64,000 nt of DNA from Symsagittifera roscoffensis (taxonomy: Eukaryota > Xenacoelomorpha > Acoela > Convolutidae): contig NC_087063.1 in assembly GCF_963678635.1 (NCBI RefSeq), forward strand, positions 69,897,617 to 69,961,616, given 5' to 3'. The notes beneath the pieces are model-generated. The model was not told the origin of the DNA and made no database searches. It worked only from the letters and a program-made list of their open reading frames with translations. The translations under genes and the position numbers were made by a program. This document shows, in pieces, positions 1-12,030 of the stretch (its first letter is position 1; the number at the start of each line of letters is the position of its first letter).

Positions 1-752
1 AAAAATTTTTATTGTGGTGTCTGCGATTTGCAGAGTATCAGGCTAGCAAGCTATGAAAGGCTCTCAGGCCTGTCTAAGCCTAACCCGTTTCTTTTATTTC
101 CGCACATTCCAGACTGATTTTGTCGAGTGCTCTTTTTTGCGACTCGAGGTAGTTTTTTGCGTCTAGAACTTCAGGTGTTGCCCTGCCACTGCTGAGTGCC
201 TTTGTCCCGAACTGCAAAAGGCGTAAGAAATTTGAGATGGCCATAATGTCTTTGAGTGATTTTCGTTGACTGTCGTGCCATGAAATTTACATTTTTGCTC
301 TAATTTCGGTTTTCAAAATTTCATTAAGCAGCCGTGGCAACTGGGCTATGCGATAAATTTTAAGGTTGCATACAAACCAACAAATTTTGAAAAAATGTAC
401 TGCAAGGGAAAAATCCGAAGGAAAGTTTCGCCTAATAATTTTTGACCCGAATTGAAGCGTTTTGTTCCTAACGCTGCAACATCTAGCCGAAAAGTTTCTT
501 AATAATGATTGAAAGCTGTGAATGAAAATTTAATGATTTTATTAGACCATTGTTCACGATTTCTTTGATTAATATAGCCAGCAGCTAGTGTTTAGTATGA
601 ACCTTATTTTTTCTAACCTAACTTGCAAATAAAAGTGGCTATTAAAAATGTTCTCTTGTGTACATTTTTGCTATAGTCACGATCTGTAGCATTGGAAGTT
701 TCATAGCATCTGTTCTCGGCTTTATTAGTGGCTAGTGTTTGTAGTAGGTTAA

Positions 753-837
753 TCGTCCGTGGCTTAGTTGGTAGTGCGTGAGACTCATAATTTCGATGTC
801 TAAGTAGGTCATAGGTTCGTGTCCGAGACATCGACGA
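753..837 (+). repeat. tRNA-Met-like module inside SINE-like unit A
   Basis: The A-box-like TGGCTTAGTTGGTAGTGCG and the B-box-like GGTTCGTGTCC are spaced as in a tRNA gene. Between them, CTCATAA forms a 7-base loop with a CAT anticodon, closed by a 5-bp stem (TGAGA with TTTCG, including wobble). The outer ends TCGTC and GACGA pair. The variable region is too long and the T-stem is poor, so this is a tRNA-derived relic or SINE promoter and not a functional tRNA gene. Confidence 0.55.
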
Positions 838-1267
838 GTTTTTACTAATTCGAGGCTTATTTTTACTATTTTTATTGCTTTTTAGAAACCTATAGTTGCT
901 TTTTGTCGTGTTCTTACTAGTGTTTGCGGAGCGCAGCTTCATTTTTGTGTTATAGAAATGTTTTCACAGCTTAAAACATGGCCTCATCCAATCGAAAAAC
1001 AAAATAGAAAACGGCGTTTCCACTACGCATGGATCGCGATTCCACTACACTTGCTTTTGAAAACGCAAGGCAAGTAAGTTCGTGACTCCTACACTTGCCA
1101 GCTAGCCAGTGTCATGTATTAGTATGACTCTATTTTTCCAATATAAATCGCAAATAACTGTGCTCATTTGTAGGTACTTTTGCTAGAACCACAATCTTAA
1201 GGATAGGAGATTTCATAGCATGTGTTTTCTGCGCTGTTTGTGGCTAGTGTTTTCTGAATAATCTTTT

Positions 1268-1334
1268 CGTCAGTTGCCGAGAATGAAGAACATTAGACTC
1301 AAAATCTCAAGGTCGCACGTTCAAATCCAACAAG
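1268..1334 (+). repeat. tRNA-like module inside SINE-like unit B
   Basis: The segment CAGTTGCCGAGAATG resembles an A box and GTTCAAATCC is a perfect-looking B box. GACTCAAAATCTC lies where an anticodon arm would be, with a CAA that would read as Leu. It occupies the same position in unit B as the Met-like module does in unit A. The D arm is degenerate, so it reads as a promoter relic. Confidence 0.5.
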
Positions 1335-2199
1335 TGAAAGAAATCATAATTCTGAGCTTATTTCTTGTTTTCTTCAATTTATGCCGAGCTGCTTTTTTGC
1401 CGTTTTCTTGCAATAGTTTGCGAAGCTTTCTAATGTAGAAGCCTTCTATTGTAAGTTTCTAGAGTCTTCATAAAGCAATAGTTGTCAACAAGTTGAGCTA
1501 TTTGAATGAAAAAATTTGAATACTGATTTCTTTTTTCTTGCGATTGGCCGGGCTTCCAGGCTTCAAATTGAAATACTTCAAGCGTGTTTTCCTGCATCAA
1601 GATACACTCACTTCTCATGGAACTTTATGTGAATAAAATTTTGGTTATCCCTATTTTACAATTAAGTGCTTTACTGATCGAAATTCTTTTATTTCATCTT
1701 TGTAATATAAAATTTTACAGCTTTTTCCCGCTCAAGTTTGACCTAAAATTTATTTATCCATTCAAACTTTGACTCCATTCAAAAATTTCTGCTAAATGTT
1801 TTTTTTTCTCAAATACTGAAATGAAGCAAAAAAACGTGAAGTAGTTTTCGTTTAAGAGCTGAAACTTTTTTAAAAAATTGCTCATTAAGAAAAAACTTCA
1901 TACTGGCACAGTTTTTTTTAAATTTCTTAGATATATTTTTGAAAAACCAATCTTAAAACAACGTTCTTCTAATTTCTAAGTCCAACCCTGTAGTCGGGTG
2001 CCGTCAGGGAGTTCTCAGACTTCGCAAATATGTTGCCTTCAAAAAAAACTGCTCAAGTGCCTTTGGATTCCGCGATATGACATTTTTTGTGATTTTTCAA
2101 AATTTTCAGAAAACTTAGATTTAAGAACCTTCACTAAAGTTTGAAGTTTTTAGCCATTTGATTTGTTACTGTCAGTGTACTCTCAGGCGTCCAAATTCT

Positions 2200-3850
2200 T
2201 GTCTCCAAATGTGACTGCTCAAGTGCTTTTCTTTTTCTGACTATTGCGTTTTTTTGATTTTTTCAAAAAATTTTCAATGAAGTTAGATATAAGAGTTTTC
2301 ACAAATTTGGAATTTTACTTGCAAATTTTTCCTCCAATTGTGCCTGCTGAAATTGTTTTTGATCTCGAGATATGACAGTTTTTCTATTTGTTTCAGAAAA
2401 CTTTAATTGCAAGTTTTACAAAGTTACAAAACTTGATTAAAAAATTTTTAGAACCTTATTTGAACTTTTTAGTGGGTTGCTTTTATTATACTCTCATTGG
2501 TTGCAAATCTTGCCTTCAATTCCACTGCTGAAATTATCTTAGTTTTTAAGGTTTGCCGTCTTACGATTTTTCGTAAAATTTCAAATACTTAGCTCTGAAA
2601 CACTTTACAAAGTTCAAAGTTCTCAACACAGTGGTGTGCTGTCAAAGTAGGAATTCTCACGAGATTTTTCATTTGGACTCCAAAATGGACTGTTCATTGC
2701 CTTTTACTTTCCTAAGATATGAACTTTTATGATTTTTCAGAACTATTTTTCGAAACTTGAAATGTTGAATATTTCATGAGGTTGTGACCGAAGGCTATCA
2801 GCAGCTGCAGATATGGCCCCTATCCTATTAATTTTGCTCAAGTTTCACAGTTTTAAAAATTTGACCTATGTTTTAATAATATTTAAGAAAAAAGATTAAT
2901 ATAAGCGAAAAGAGTTTGACATCTTTTTAACTAATTACGCTGGTTTAAGTGACTGATAGCAGCAAATGATACGCGTGCCAACCAATGAATTGAATGTAAT
3001 ATGTTGAACAAAAACAATTCTTGTCTCCAAATGTCGCTGCTCGAATGCTTTTCTCTTTCTGACTATTGCGTTTTTTTTTGATTTTTTCAAAAAATTTTCA
3101 ATGAACTTAGATATACTAGTTTTCACAAATTTGGAATTTCACTTGCAAATCTTTCCTCCAATTGGGACTGCTGAAATTGTTTTTGATCTCGAGATATGAC
3201 AGTTTTTCTATTTTTTTTTCAAAAATCTTTAATTTCAAGTTTTACAAGGTACAAAATTTGATTACAAAATTTGAAGTTTCTTATAGAACCTTATTTGAAC
3301 GTTTCAGTGGGTTGCTTTTAAGATATTCTCAGTGATTGCAAAACCTGCCTCCAAATCCACTGCTGAAACTACCTTAGTTTTTAAGGTTTGCCGTCTTATG
3401 ATTTTTCGTAAAATTTCAAATACTTAGCTCTAAAACACTTTACAAAGTTCAAAGTTCTCAACACTGTAGTGGTGTGCTAGCAATGTAAGAATTCTGACGA
3501 GAATTTTTTTTGGGCTCCAAATTGAACCGCTCATTGCCTTTATGATTTTTAAGAATTATTTTTCGAAACTTGAAATGTTGAATATTTCATGAAGTTGTGA
3601 CAGAAGGCTATCAGCAGCAGTAGATATGGACCCTATCCTATTAATATTGCTCAAGTTTCACATTTTTACAAATTCGACACAAGTTTTTACAATATTTTAG
3701 AAAAAAAAGTTTAAGCAAGAGTTTGACATCTTTTTAACTAATTACGCGGGTTTAAGTGACTGATAGCAGAAAATGATCAGCGTACAAACCAATGAATTGA
3801 ATGTATTAAGTTGATTAAAAACAATTATTAGGATTTAGTGATTTTGCAAT
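2200..3850. repeat. Tandem pair of ~820-bp blocks (copy 1)
   Basis: The phrase TCTCCAAATGT(G/C)(A/G)CTGCTC begins near 2202 and again near 3024, followed each time by the same ordered sequence (TTTTCTTTTTCTGACTATTG, the CTCGAGATATGACAG phrase, and AGAAGGCTATCAGCAGC). Each block ends near TTAACTAATTACGC(T/G)GG. The blocks have drifted by substitutions and small indels. No protein is supported. Confidence 0.8.
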
Positions 3851-4065
3851 TGAATTGGTTTCAAAATAATTTTTCTGAAAATTGAAAGTCTAGATGTATG
3901 AGTTACAAACCCGGAGAAACCGCCTACTCCCTTGTGTATCTTCATGACCTTGTAACAAGTTAGTTTAATTGTGTCTGCATAAATCCACAATCTCTTTTTT
4001 TTTTAAATCACTGTCTACAGCCTTAGAAAAAGGCTGTGGAGGTAATATCTGACCCATCTTTTAAA

Positions 4066-4796
4066 CTTTTTTGTTTCCCCCAAAGCTGCCCTCTCAAATA
4101 TGAGATTTTGTGTTTAAATGACAAAATGGGTTTTCAAAGCTCCCCTGTCTTAGCTTTTTCTACCATTTGTTTGCAGAAGAAATTATCGCCCTCGGAAAAG
4201 TCTCAATTTTGATAGTATGGTTCTGGTTTTAGACCCCAAAAAAGACGCGGCTCTTGCGGATCTACTATAGGCTTGCATTATTCAGCACGCTAGTACGAAA
4301 GGTCAGATCAAAGATATCTGCGTGACTTGCCATAACGAACGACCACCACCCAACCCATAAACTCGTATAGGGTGTGAAGTTTCGGCACAAGGTTGTTCAT
4401 AAAACCATATTAACAATTTGTATGCTTTACAAGTGTAAATAATGTGAAATTTGTGAATATCGTAATTTGTCGATGCAAATCGAACAATAATTTAAACATT
4501 CTTCATCAAACAACGTTTTGACTCAAATAATATTTGCTGTAGTCTTACCATACAATTGAATGTCAAACTTTGCAAGTAAAAAGTTAACATTTGATTCTAA
4601 AGCATGGTATGTCAATGGAATATTCGAAATATAAGTCTTGCGAACATCTATTAATTAGTACAGTTGATCCTCCGTTGCGACTGAAAGAGCGTTAAAATAA
4701 CGGCGTTTTATCTTGACTAGACTTTATCCTATAGTTATATTGATTATGTCTTAGGAAAGTTCTTTAAGTCTGAATAAATCCCCGAAAAGGGTGGAA
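4066..4796. other. Spacer upstream of the GDAP2-like exon
   Basis: This is unique sequence between the repeat and the first coding exon seen. About 4250-4400 is locally richer in G and C, but I recognise no RNA gene in it. TCTTAG at 4749-4754 could be a splice acceptor (cis or trans), because the frame stays open from 4755 to the ATG at 4797. The real 5' end of the gene may therefore be here or in an exon further left. Confidence 0.4.
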
Positions 4797-4943
4797 ATGG
4801 AAGATGTAGAAAGGTGGTCGGATTTTGGAGCTTTTGTGCCGATGTGTCACGATACTATTTACGAGACACCTGTTTACCCTATTGACACACGACTGAACAA
4901 CATCATTCGGATTTGCACGGCCGAACAGTATCCTTTTTTAGAG
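4797..4943 (+). CDS. GDAP2: GDAP2-like macro-domain protein, first coding exon seen
   Basis: This 49-codon exon starts at ATG 4797 and ends at a donor, GAG followed by GTAGGT (4944), in phase 0. It encodes an acidic start, WSDFGAF, and then a stretch ending PFLE. In GDAP2 a similar short N-terminal segment with W-G/S-D precedes the macro domain, so I read this as the protein N terminus plus the first macro-domain strand. It joins in phase to the exon at 12031. The reading frame is also open upstream to 4755, next to an AG, so the first codon is uncertain. Family assignment comes mainly from exons 2 and 3; this exon alone would not be recognisable. Confidence 0.5.
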
Positions 4944-5842
4944 GTAGGTGTTAACGATAATAGTATCTACGAAACGTAAAACAAAAATCAAGGAACCAAT
5001 TCGAATACGTTGGACTTACTGTGACATCATAGAGTTAGAGCAATGCGGCTTTAAATTTATTATTAGAAGCTGCATAGAAGATTCATGAGAAAATATTTAT
5101 TGTGGTGTCTGCGATTTGCAGAGTATCAGGCTAGCAAGCTATGAAAGGCTCTCAGGCCTGTCTAAGCCTAACCCGTTTCTTTTATTTCCGCACATTCCAG
5201 ACTGATTTTGTCGAGTGCTCTTTTTTGCGACTCGAGGTAGTTTTTTGCGTCTAGAACTTTAAGTGTTGCCCTGCCACTGCTGAGTGCCTTTGTCCCGAAC
5301 TGCGAACGGCGTAAGTATTTTGAGATGGCCATAATGTCTTCGAGTGATTTTCGTTGACTGTCTAGCCATGAAATTTACAACATTTTTGCTCTAATTTCGG
5401 TTTTCAAAATTTCATTAAGCAGCCGTGGCAACTGGGCTATGCGATAAAATTTTAGGTTGCATACAAACCAACAAATTTTGAAAAATGTACTGCAAGGGAA
5501 AAATCCGAAGGAAAGTTTCGCCTAATAATTTTTGACCCGAATTGAAGCGTTTTGTTCCTAACGCTGCACCATCTAGCCGAAAAGTTTCTTAATAATGATT
5601 GAAAGCTGTGAATGAAAGTTTAATGATTTTATTAGATCATTTTTTACGATTTCTTTGATTAATATTGCCAGCAGCGTGTGTTTTAGTATGAACCTTATTT
5701 TTTTAACCCAACTTGCAAATAAAAGTGGCTATTAAAAATGTTCTCTTGTGTACATTTTTGCTATAGTCACGATCTGTAGCATTGGAAGTTTCATAGCATC
5801 TGTTCTCGGCTGTATTAGTGGCTAGTGTTTGTAGTAGGTTAA

Positions 5843-5928
5843 TCGTCCGTGGCTTAGTTGGTAGTGCGTGACACTCATAATTTTTTAGGTCCAAGTAGGT
5901 CATAGGTTCGTGTCCGAGACATCGACGA
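5843..5928 (+). repeat. tRNA-Met-like module, copy 2
   Basis: The A-box- and B-box-like segments are identical to those at 753-837. The anticodon arm differs: ACTCATAA is kept, but the 3' side of the stem has become a T run, so the stem no longer forms. That fits a relic under no structural constraint. Confidence 0.5.
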
Positions 5929-6357
5929 GTTTTTACTAATTCGAGGCTTATTTTTATGATTTTTATTGCTTTTTAGAAATCTATAGTTGCTTTTTGTCGT
6001 GTTCTTGCTAGTGTTTGCGAAGCGCAGCTTCTTTTTTGTGTTATAGAAAAGTTTCCACAGCTTAAAACATGGCCTCATCCAAACGAAAAACAAAATAGAA
6101 AACGGCGTTTCCACTACGCATGGATCGCGATTCCACTACACTTGCTTTTGAAAACGCAAGGCAAGTAAGTTCGTGACTCCTACACTTGCCAGCTAGCCAG
6201 TGTCATGTATTAGTATGACTCTATTTTTCCAATATAAATCGCAAATAACTGTGCTCATTTGTAGGTACTTTTGCTAGAACCACAATCTTAAGGATAGGAG
6301 ATTTCATAGCATGTGTTTTCTGCGCTGTTTGTGGCTAGTGTTTTCTGAATAATCTTT

Positions 6358-6424
6358 TCGTCAGTTGCCGAGAATGAAGAACATTAGACTCAAAATCTCA
6401 AGGTCGCACGTTCAAATCCAACAA
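6358..6424 (+). repeat. tRNA-like module of unit B, copy 2
   Basis: This is the same as 1268-1334, with the B box GTTCAAATCC preserved. Confidence 0.5.
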
Positions 6425-7269
6425 GTAAAAGAAATCATAATTCTGAGCTTATTTCTTGTTTTCTTCAATTTATGCCGAGCTGCTTTTTTGCCGTTTTCTT
6501 GCAATAGTTTGCGAAGCTTTCTAATGTAGAAGCCTTCTATTGTAAGTTTCTAGAGTCTTCATAAAGCAATAGTTGTCAACAAGTTGAGCTATTTGAATGA
6601 AAAAATTTGAATACTGATTTCTTTTTTCTTGCGATTGGCCGGGCTTCCAGGCTTCAAATTGAAATACTTCAAGCGTGTTTTCCTGCATCAAGATACACTC
6701 ACTTCTCATGGAACTTTGTGTGAATAAAATTTTGGTTATCCCTATTTTACAATTAAGTGCTTTACTGATCAAGATTCTTTTATTTCATCTTTGTAATCTA
6801 AAATTTTTTGACCTAAAAATTATTTATCCGTTCAAACTTTGACTCCATTCAAAAATTTCTGCTAAATGTTTTTTTTCTCAAATACTGAAATGACGCAAAT
6901 AAAAGTGAAGTAGTTTTCGTTTAAGAGCTGAAATTTTTTAAAAAAAATTGCTCATTAAGAAAAAACTTCATACTGGCACAGTTTTTTTTAAATTTCTTAG
7001 ATATATTTTTGAAAAACCAATCTTAAAACAACGTTCTTCTAATTTCTAAGTCCAACCCTGTAGTCGGGTGCCGTCAGGGAGTTCTCAGACTTCGCAAATA
7101 TGTTGCCTTCAAAAAAAACTGCTCAAGTGCCTTTGGATTCCGCGATATGACATTTTTTGTGATTTTTCAAAATTTTCAGAAAACTTAGATTTAAGAACCT
7201 TCACTAAAGTTTGAAATTTTTAGCCATTTGATTGGTTACTGTCAGTGTACTCTCAGGCGTCGAAATTCT

Positions 7270-8895
7270 TGTCTCCCAGTGTGACTGCTCAAGTGCTTTT
7301 CTTTTTCTGACCATTGCGTTTTTTTTGATTTTTTCAAAAAATTTTCAATGAAGTTAGATATAAGAGTTTTCACAAATTTGGAATTTTACTTGCAAATCTT
7401 TCCTCCAATTGTGCCTGCTGAAATTGTTTTTGATCTCGAGATATGGAAATTTTTCTATTTGTTTCAGAAAACTTTAATTTCAAGTTTTACAAAGTTACAA
7501 AACTTGATTAAAAAATTTCTAGAACCTTATTTGAACTTTTTAGTGGGTTGCTTTTATTATACTTTCATTGGTTGCAAATCCTGCCTTCAATTCCACTGCT
7601 GAAATTATCTTAGTTTTTAAGATTTGCCGTCTTATGATTTTTCGTAAAATTTCAAATACTTAGCTCTAAAACAATTTACAAAGTTCAAAGTTCTCAACAC
7701 AGTGGTGTGCTGTCAAAGTAGGTATTCTCACGAGATTTTTCATTTGGACTCCAAAATGGACTGTTCATTGCCTTTTATATGAACTTTTATTATTTCTCAG
7801 AATTACTTGTCGAAACTTGAAATGTTGAAAATTTCATGAGGTTGTGACAGAAGGCTATCAGCAGCTGCAGATATGGCCCCTATCCTATTAATTTTGCTCA
7901 AGTTTCACAGTTTTCCAAATTTGACCTATGTTTTTATACTATTTAAGAAAAAAGAATAATATAAGCGAAAAGAGTTTGACATCTTTTTAACTAATTACGC
8001 TGGTTTAAGTGACTGATAGCAGCAAATGATACGCGTGCCAACCAATGAATTGAATGTAATAAGTTGAACAAAAACAATTCTTGTCTCCAAATGTCGCTGC
8101 TCAAATGCTTTTCTTTTTCTGACTATTGCGTTTTTCTTTTGATTTTTTCAAAAAATTTTCAATGAACTTAGATATACTAGTTTTCACAAATTTGGAAATT
8201 CACTTGCAAATCTTTCCTCCAATTGGGACTGCTGAAATTGTTTTTGATCTCGAGATATGACAGTTTTTCTATTTTTTTCAAAAATCTTTAACTTCAAGTT
8301 TTACAAGGTACAAAACTTGATTACAAAATTTGAAGTTTCTTATAGAACCTTATTTGAACTTTTCAGTGGGTTGCTTTTAAGATACTCTCAGTGATTGCAA
8401 ATCCTGCCACCAAATACACTGCTGAAACTATCTTAGTTTTTAAGGTTTGCTGTCTTATGATTTTTCGTAAAATTTCAAATACTTAGCTCTAAAACACTTT
8501 ACAAAGTTCAAAGTTCTCAACACTGTAGTGGTGTGCTAGTAAGGTAAGAATTCTGACGAGATTTTTTATTTGGGCTCCAAATTGAACTGCTCATTGCCTT
8601 TATGATTTTTAAGAATTATTTTTCGAAACTTGAAATGTTGAATTTTTCATGAAGTTGTGACAGAAGGCTATCAGCAGCTGCAGATATGGACCCTATCCTA
8701 TTAATGTTGCTCAAGTTTTACATTTTTACAAATTCGACACAAGTTTTTATAATATTTTAGAAAAAAAACTTAAGCAAAAAGAGTTTGACATCTTTTTAAC
8801 TAATTACGCGGGTTTAAGTGACTGATAGCAGAAAATGATAAGCGTACAAACCAATGAATTGAATGTAATAAGTTGATTAAAAACAATTATTAGGA
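7270..8895. repeat. Tandem pair of ~815-bp blocks (copy 2)
   Basis: This is the counterpart of 2200-3850, with block starts near 7273 and 8088. The nested tandem structure therefore predates the larger duplication. Confidence 0.8.
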
Positions 8896-9124
8896 TTTAG
8901 TGATTTTGCAATTGAATTGGTTTCAAAATAACTTTTCTGAAAATTGAAAGTCTAGATGTATGAGTTACAAACCCGGAGAAACCGCCTACTCCCTTGTGTA
9001 TCTTCATGACCTTGTAACAAGTTAGTTTAATTGTGTCTGCATAAATCCACAATCTCTTTTTATTTTTAAATCACTGTCTACAGCCTTAGAAAAAGGCTGT
9101 GGAGGTAATATCTGACCCATCTTT

Positions 9125-11560
9125 TTAACTTTTTTCGTAAACGGTAATAACTAATTTTTTTAGATAGAACGCTTAAGCTGTCGGATAATTTAATTTTTTG
9201 ACTTTTTACCGTTTTATAAAATTTTTTGGCTTTTTTGAGAACTACTATTCCAAATCTGAAATTTTTGGTCCAACAGGGATAACTAGTTGTTGGAAGCTGC
9301 CCTGCATTAGCGGGCAAACCCCATTTTTGTGCCCTCGGAAAATCACATTTTGAATTAAGTTTTTTCAAACTTGACTTTTCTATAAAACTATCCTCTAAAA
9401 CCTGAAGTTATAAGTTTAATCGAAATAACGGGAGTTGCAAGCTCCCGTACATAATCAATGACGCCAAAATTTTCTAAAGCAAACAGTTATGACCCACATA
9501 AAAGTCAATTTTTGGTTAATTTACCGTTTTTTGAAACTATTTGACTTTTCTCGAAGGCTACCCTCCTAAATTTGAGCTTTTGGGTTTAATCGAAAAAGCA
9601 ACTCGAGTGAACTCCTTCTGCTTATGCGGCTTCACCCAAAAATTTTAATAGAAAAAGATATAGTTCTTCTCATAAAAGTCAAATTTTTATTTTTTGACCA
9701 GTTAATTGACTCGAAACAACCGTTTGCTAGAATGTTTCCTGCAGAAGCGACGGCTCTCTCATTTGCTTACAAGAAATGTAATGTATTTGGCAAGATGCCA
9801 ATATCTCAAAAATTTTCACTCTTCTGGCTTTTTAATAGAAAAAAATTAAGGTTTTTGGCAAAATCCTCCCGAATCAGTATAAAAAATTCCATCAAACAGG
9901 TACCTCTCAGTTTTAGCTGGGTCCTCAGTTATCTTTTATCGAGACAAAATTTTGGTTCACTTAGTTTTTTCATCTTTTTATTTTTACTCATTTTTGTGAA
10001 GAACATTTTTGTAGCCCAAGTGGCAAACAAGAGTACTCATTTGGTGGCTCTTTTGAAACAATTCATTTTAAACATATTTACGCTTATACAAGCATAAACA
10101 CTTTCAAGGAATATGTTGCTCTTTTTTCTTGGCTAGTGTTAGGTCCTGTTTGAAAAAAAAACATGCATTATGAAAATGTATGGTATTTGTTGTTTTTCGT
10201 TTATGTTTTGCCACGCTTTGGAAAATTTTTGAATTTTCGCAGAAATTTCAGTTTTTCTCGAAAACTAAAAAAATGGTACCATTAGAAAGACCGGTTGCTC
10301 TTCTATGTGCCTGCATAACTCGCTTGTCTCTTTTTTTACTTCAAGTTCTACGGCCTTCGAAAATTTCAGTAGGGGGATTTTTGGCATATTTGTTTTGATT
10401 TTTTTTGTCAATATTTCAAATGGTAAACGCATAAATCTGAGGAAAAGGCTTCAGTCAAAAGAACAAGTTATGGAGATTTCCCTTTTTTAAGCGGCTGTTC
10501 CCTAGTTTTGTGACATTTTGGTTAATTCTAAAAACACTTTGACTTTTCTCAAAAACTACCCTGCCAAATCGGAGTTTAAGTGTTCAGCCAAAAGAAAAAA
10601 AACCATTTATGCGAATCTTATTTGCGCAAGCGGCTATTCCCTGTGTTTTGGAAACAAAATATGGCCGCAGAAAAAAACCAATTTGTGAAATTGTGCATGT
10701 TTTTTGACAAGTAATTGTTTTTTTTTACTTAACCTGCTGATTCTGTAGATTTTCAACTTGCTGATTTCGTAGAAAAATTGAAATGGAGAGTTCAATGTAA
10801 CAAGTCATCAGGATGCGGAAATTGTTTATCTTAAAACCGGGTTGTGGAAACTAGAGGCTATTTCGTCTTGCTTCAGTAGAAAAAAGTTATGAAAATAGGA
10901 AAAGTCAATTTTTTGGTCGATTTTTGGAATCTTTTACACTTTTTTTTTTCAAAAACTTCCCAACCAAATTTAAGATAAAGACCAATTAAAAGAGCGATTA
11001 CTAATTTGCTCCTTTAAATAAGCCGTTAATCTCCTACTTGAGCAGAGAATCTCAAGGGTTAAGCGTGAAGTCCATTTGTTTGAAATTTTGAAAATTATGC
11101 ATTTCCGCATCAGTAAAATATATGATCAAAAATATTAGTACAGGTAGGTCCAGCATTAGCTGGGCTACTAGTTTACATCCAAGCGACCATGGCGCAGATG
11201 CGAGGACGTGAGACGCCTACTCAACAGGTCGGATTTTCAAATCTGGAACATTTAAATAGTTTTTTCTTTTTTTTTGTCGATTTCTTACTGCATAACATTG
11301 GCAATTTGATAGAAACTGTAGCTGCTTTATTGGTAACTAGTGTTTGGCAAATTGCAAGCGGTCGTGCAGCAGATGTGAGAAAATGATACGCCTATTTTCA
11401 ACAAAATTTTTTGAAGGTCTTTTTTTTTATCTTTGTTTTGCCTGCTCAGAGCTCTTTTTGCATTTTACTCCCTTTTGTTTGCGAAGCATAGCTTCGCATC
11501 TGTGTTTATGATTGTGTGGTATCGCAAGTTTTGCGAACCCCTGCTTTGCCTCTACCTATA
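9125..11560. repeat. Degenerate T-rich repeats, no gene
   Basis: Loosely repeated phrases of the type GACTTTTCTC(G/A)AA...CTACCCTCC...AATTTGAG occur at about 9230, 9540 and 10550, and a relative occurs at 4090. A SINE-like tail with TTTGCGAAGCATAGCTTCGC (a short palindrome) lies near 11480. I see no gene. A 157-codon open frame at 9624-10097 has the composition of T-rich noise. Confidence 0.6.
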
Positions 11561-11579
11561 AATTAATTTTCGAATTGCT

Positions 11580-11850
11580 AGTTAGTGGGTAGTGTCTGAA
11601 GCATGTAGCATAGGCATTGTACAAATCAGATTTCGGTTGCGATGATTCGGTTTTGCTGTGATCAAATGGAATCAATTGAAATACTCGCAAAATCCAGCGA
11701 GCATTTTTTTAAGCTTTTACTGATAAATTCCCGCGACAGTGGCTCAGGCGATGAAGCAATTTTCTCATGAGTAGAAGATCGCAGGTTGAAATCTTCATGG
11801 AAAACCATTTTTTTTTTCTCGTAGAACTCTGAGTTCTACTTGAAAAACGA
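11580..11850 (+). repeat. Degenerate SINE-like unit with a tRNA-like module
   Basis: CAGTGGCTCAGGCGATG at about 11737-11753 resembles an A box and GGTTGAAATCT at about 11783-11793 a B box, with CTCATGAG between them. The preceding GTTAGTGGGTAGTGTCTG echoes the GGCTAGTGTTT phrase of the other units. It is more diverged than the units at 575-1450. Confidence 0.4.
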
Positions 11851-12030
11851 ATTTGAAGTCATTGACGCTTCCTAAAAAGTTGCGATGGTTGGATTCTTCA
11901 TTATCGTAGTCGGTTGTTCAAACGCTACGAAGCTTCACTTAAGTTACAAAACCAGTGTTACACTACATAGGCAAAAATTGGCAGATGGATTTTTTTTGTC
12001 AAATTTTTTGCTCAACAGTCGAATATTTAG

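Larger units (their letters stand above)
575..1450 (+). repeat. Two adjacent diverged SINE-like units (copy 1)
   Basis: Unit A (about 575-955) and unit B (about 1105-1450) are diverged versions of one element. Both have a TAGTATGA...CT start, a GCAAATAA motif, the phrase TTTCATAGCAT, GGCTAGTGTTT, then a tRNA-like module, and end near TGCGAAGC or TGCGGAGCGC. The shared order shows common descent. The tRNA-like part sits about 180 bases inside the unit and not at its head, which is unusual for a SINE. The calls rest on motif order only. Confidence 0.6.
1..4065. repeat. Copy 1 of a ~4-kb T-rich direct repeat
   Basis: This stretch recurs at 5096-9124 with an offset near 5088 bases and, by eye, roughly 95 percent identity with small indels. 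It holds two SINE-like units (about 575-1450) and a tandem pair of ~820-bp blocks (2200-3850). It has no long ORF and no coding-like composition. The left end may be cut by the window edge. Copies 1 and 2 part company just after the shared phrase near 4020-4065 / 9078-9124, so this is a dispersed pair or an incomplete tandem duplication, not a clean tandem repeat of the whole 5.09 kb. Confidence 0.9.
5663..6545 (+). repeat. Two adjacent diverged SINE-like units (copy 2)
   Basis: These are the equivalents of the units at 575-1450. Unit A lies at about 5663-6050 and unit B at about 6190-6545. Unit B is nearly unchanged between copies, while unit A has changed within its anticodon-arm region. 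Confidence 0.6.
5096..9124. repeat. Copy 2 of the ~4-kb T-rich direct repeat
   Basis: This matches 1-4065 base for base over long stretches, including the SINE-like pair and the internal ~820-bp tandem blocks. It lies inside the inferred intron of the GDAP2-like gene, whereas copy 1 lies upstream of that gene. The right boundary is close to 9124, where the phrase CCCATCTTTTTAACTTTTTT stops matching. Confidence 0.9.
4944..12030 (+). other. Large intron 1 of the GDAP2-like gene (inferred)
   Basis: The donor GTAGGT at 4944 and an acceptor ending TATTTAG at 12030 join two phase-0 exon ends, giving an intron of 7087 bases. It contains the complete second copy of the 4-kb repeat and the degenerate repeats of 9.1-11.9 kb. 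Intron 2, at 449 bases, is far smaller. The join is inferred from phase and family order, not from transcript data. Confidence 0.45.

Noticed and set aside
4285-4310. GCTAGTACGAAAGGTCAG, like the sarcin-ricin loop of large-subunit rRNA
   Set aside because: Only about 12 bases match; the flanks do not resemble rRNA on either strand, so chance is likely.
9624-10097. 157-codon plus-strand open frame
   Set aside because: Phe/Leu/Lys-rich translation of T-rich repeat DNA with no domain, no splice signals and no conservation in related repeat segments.
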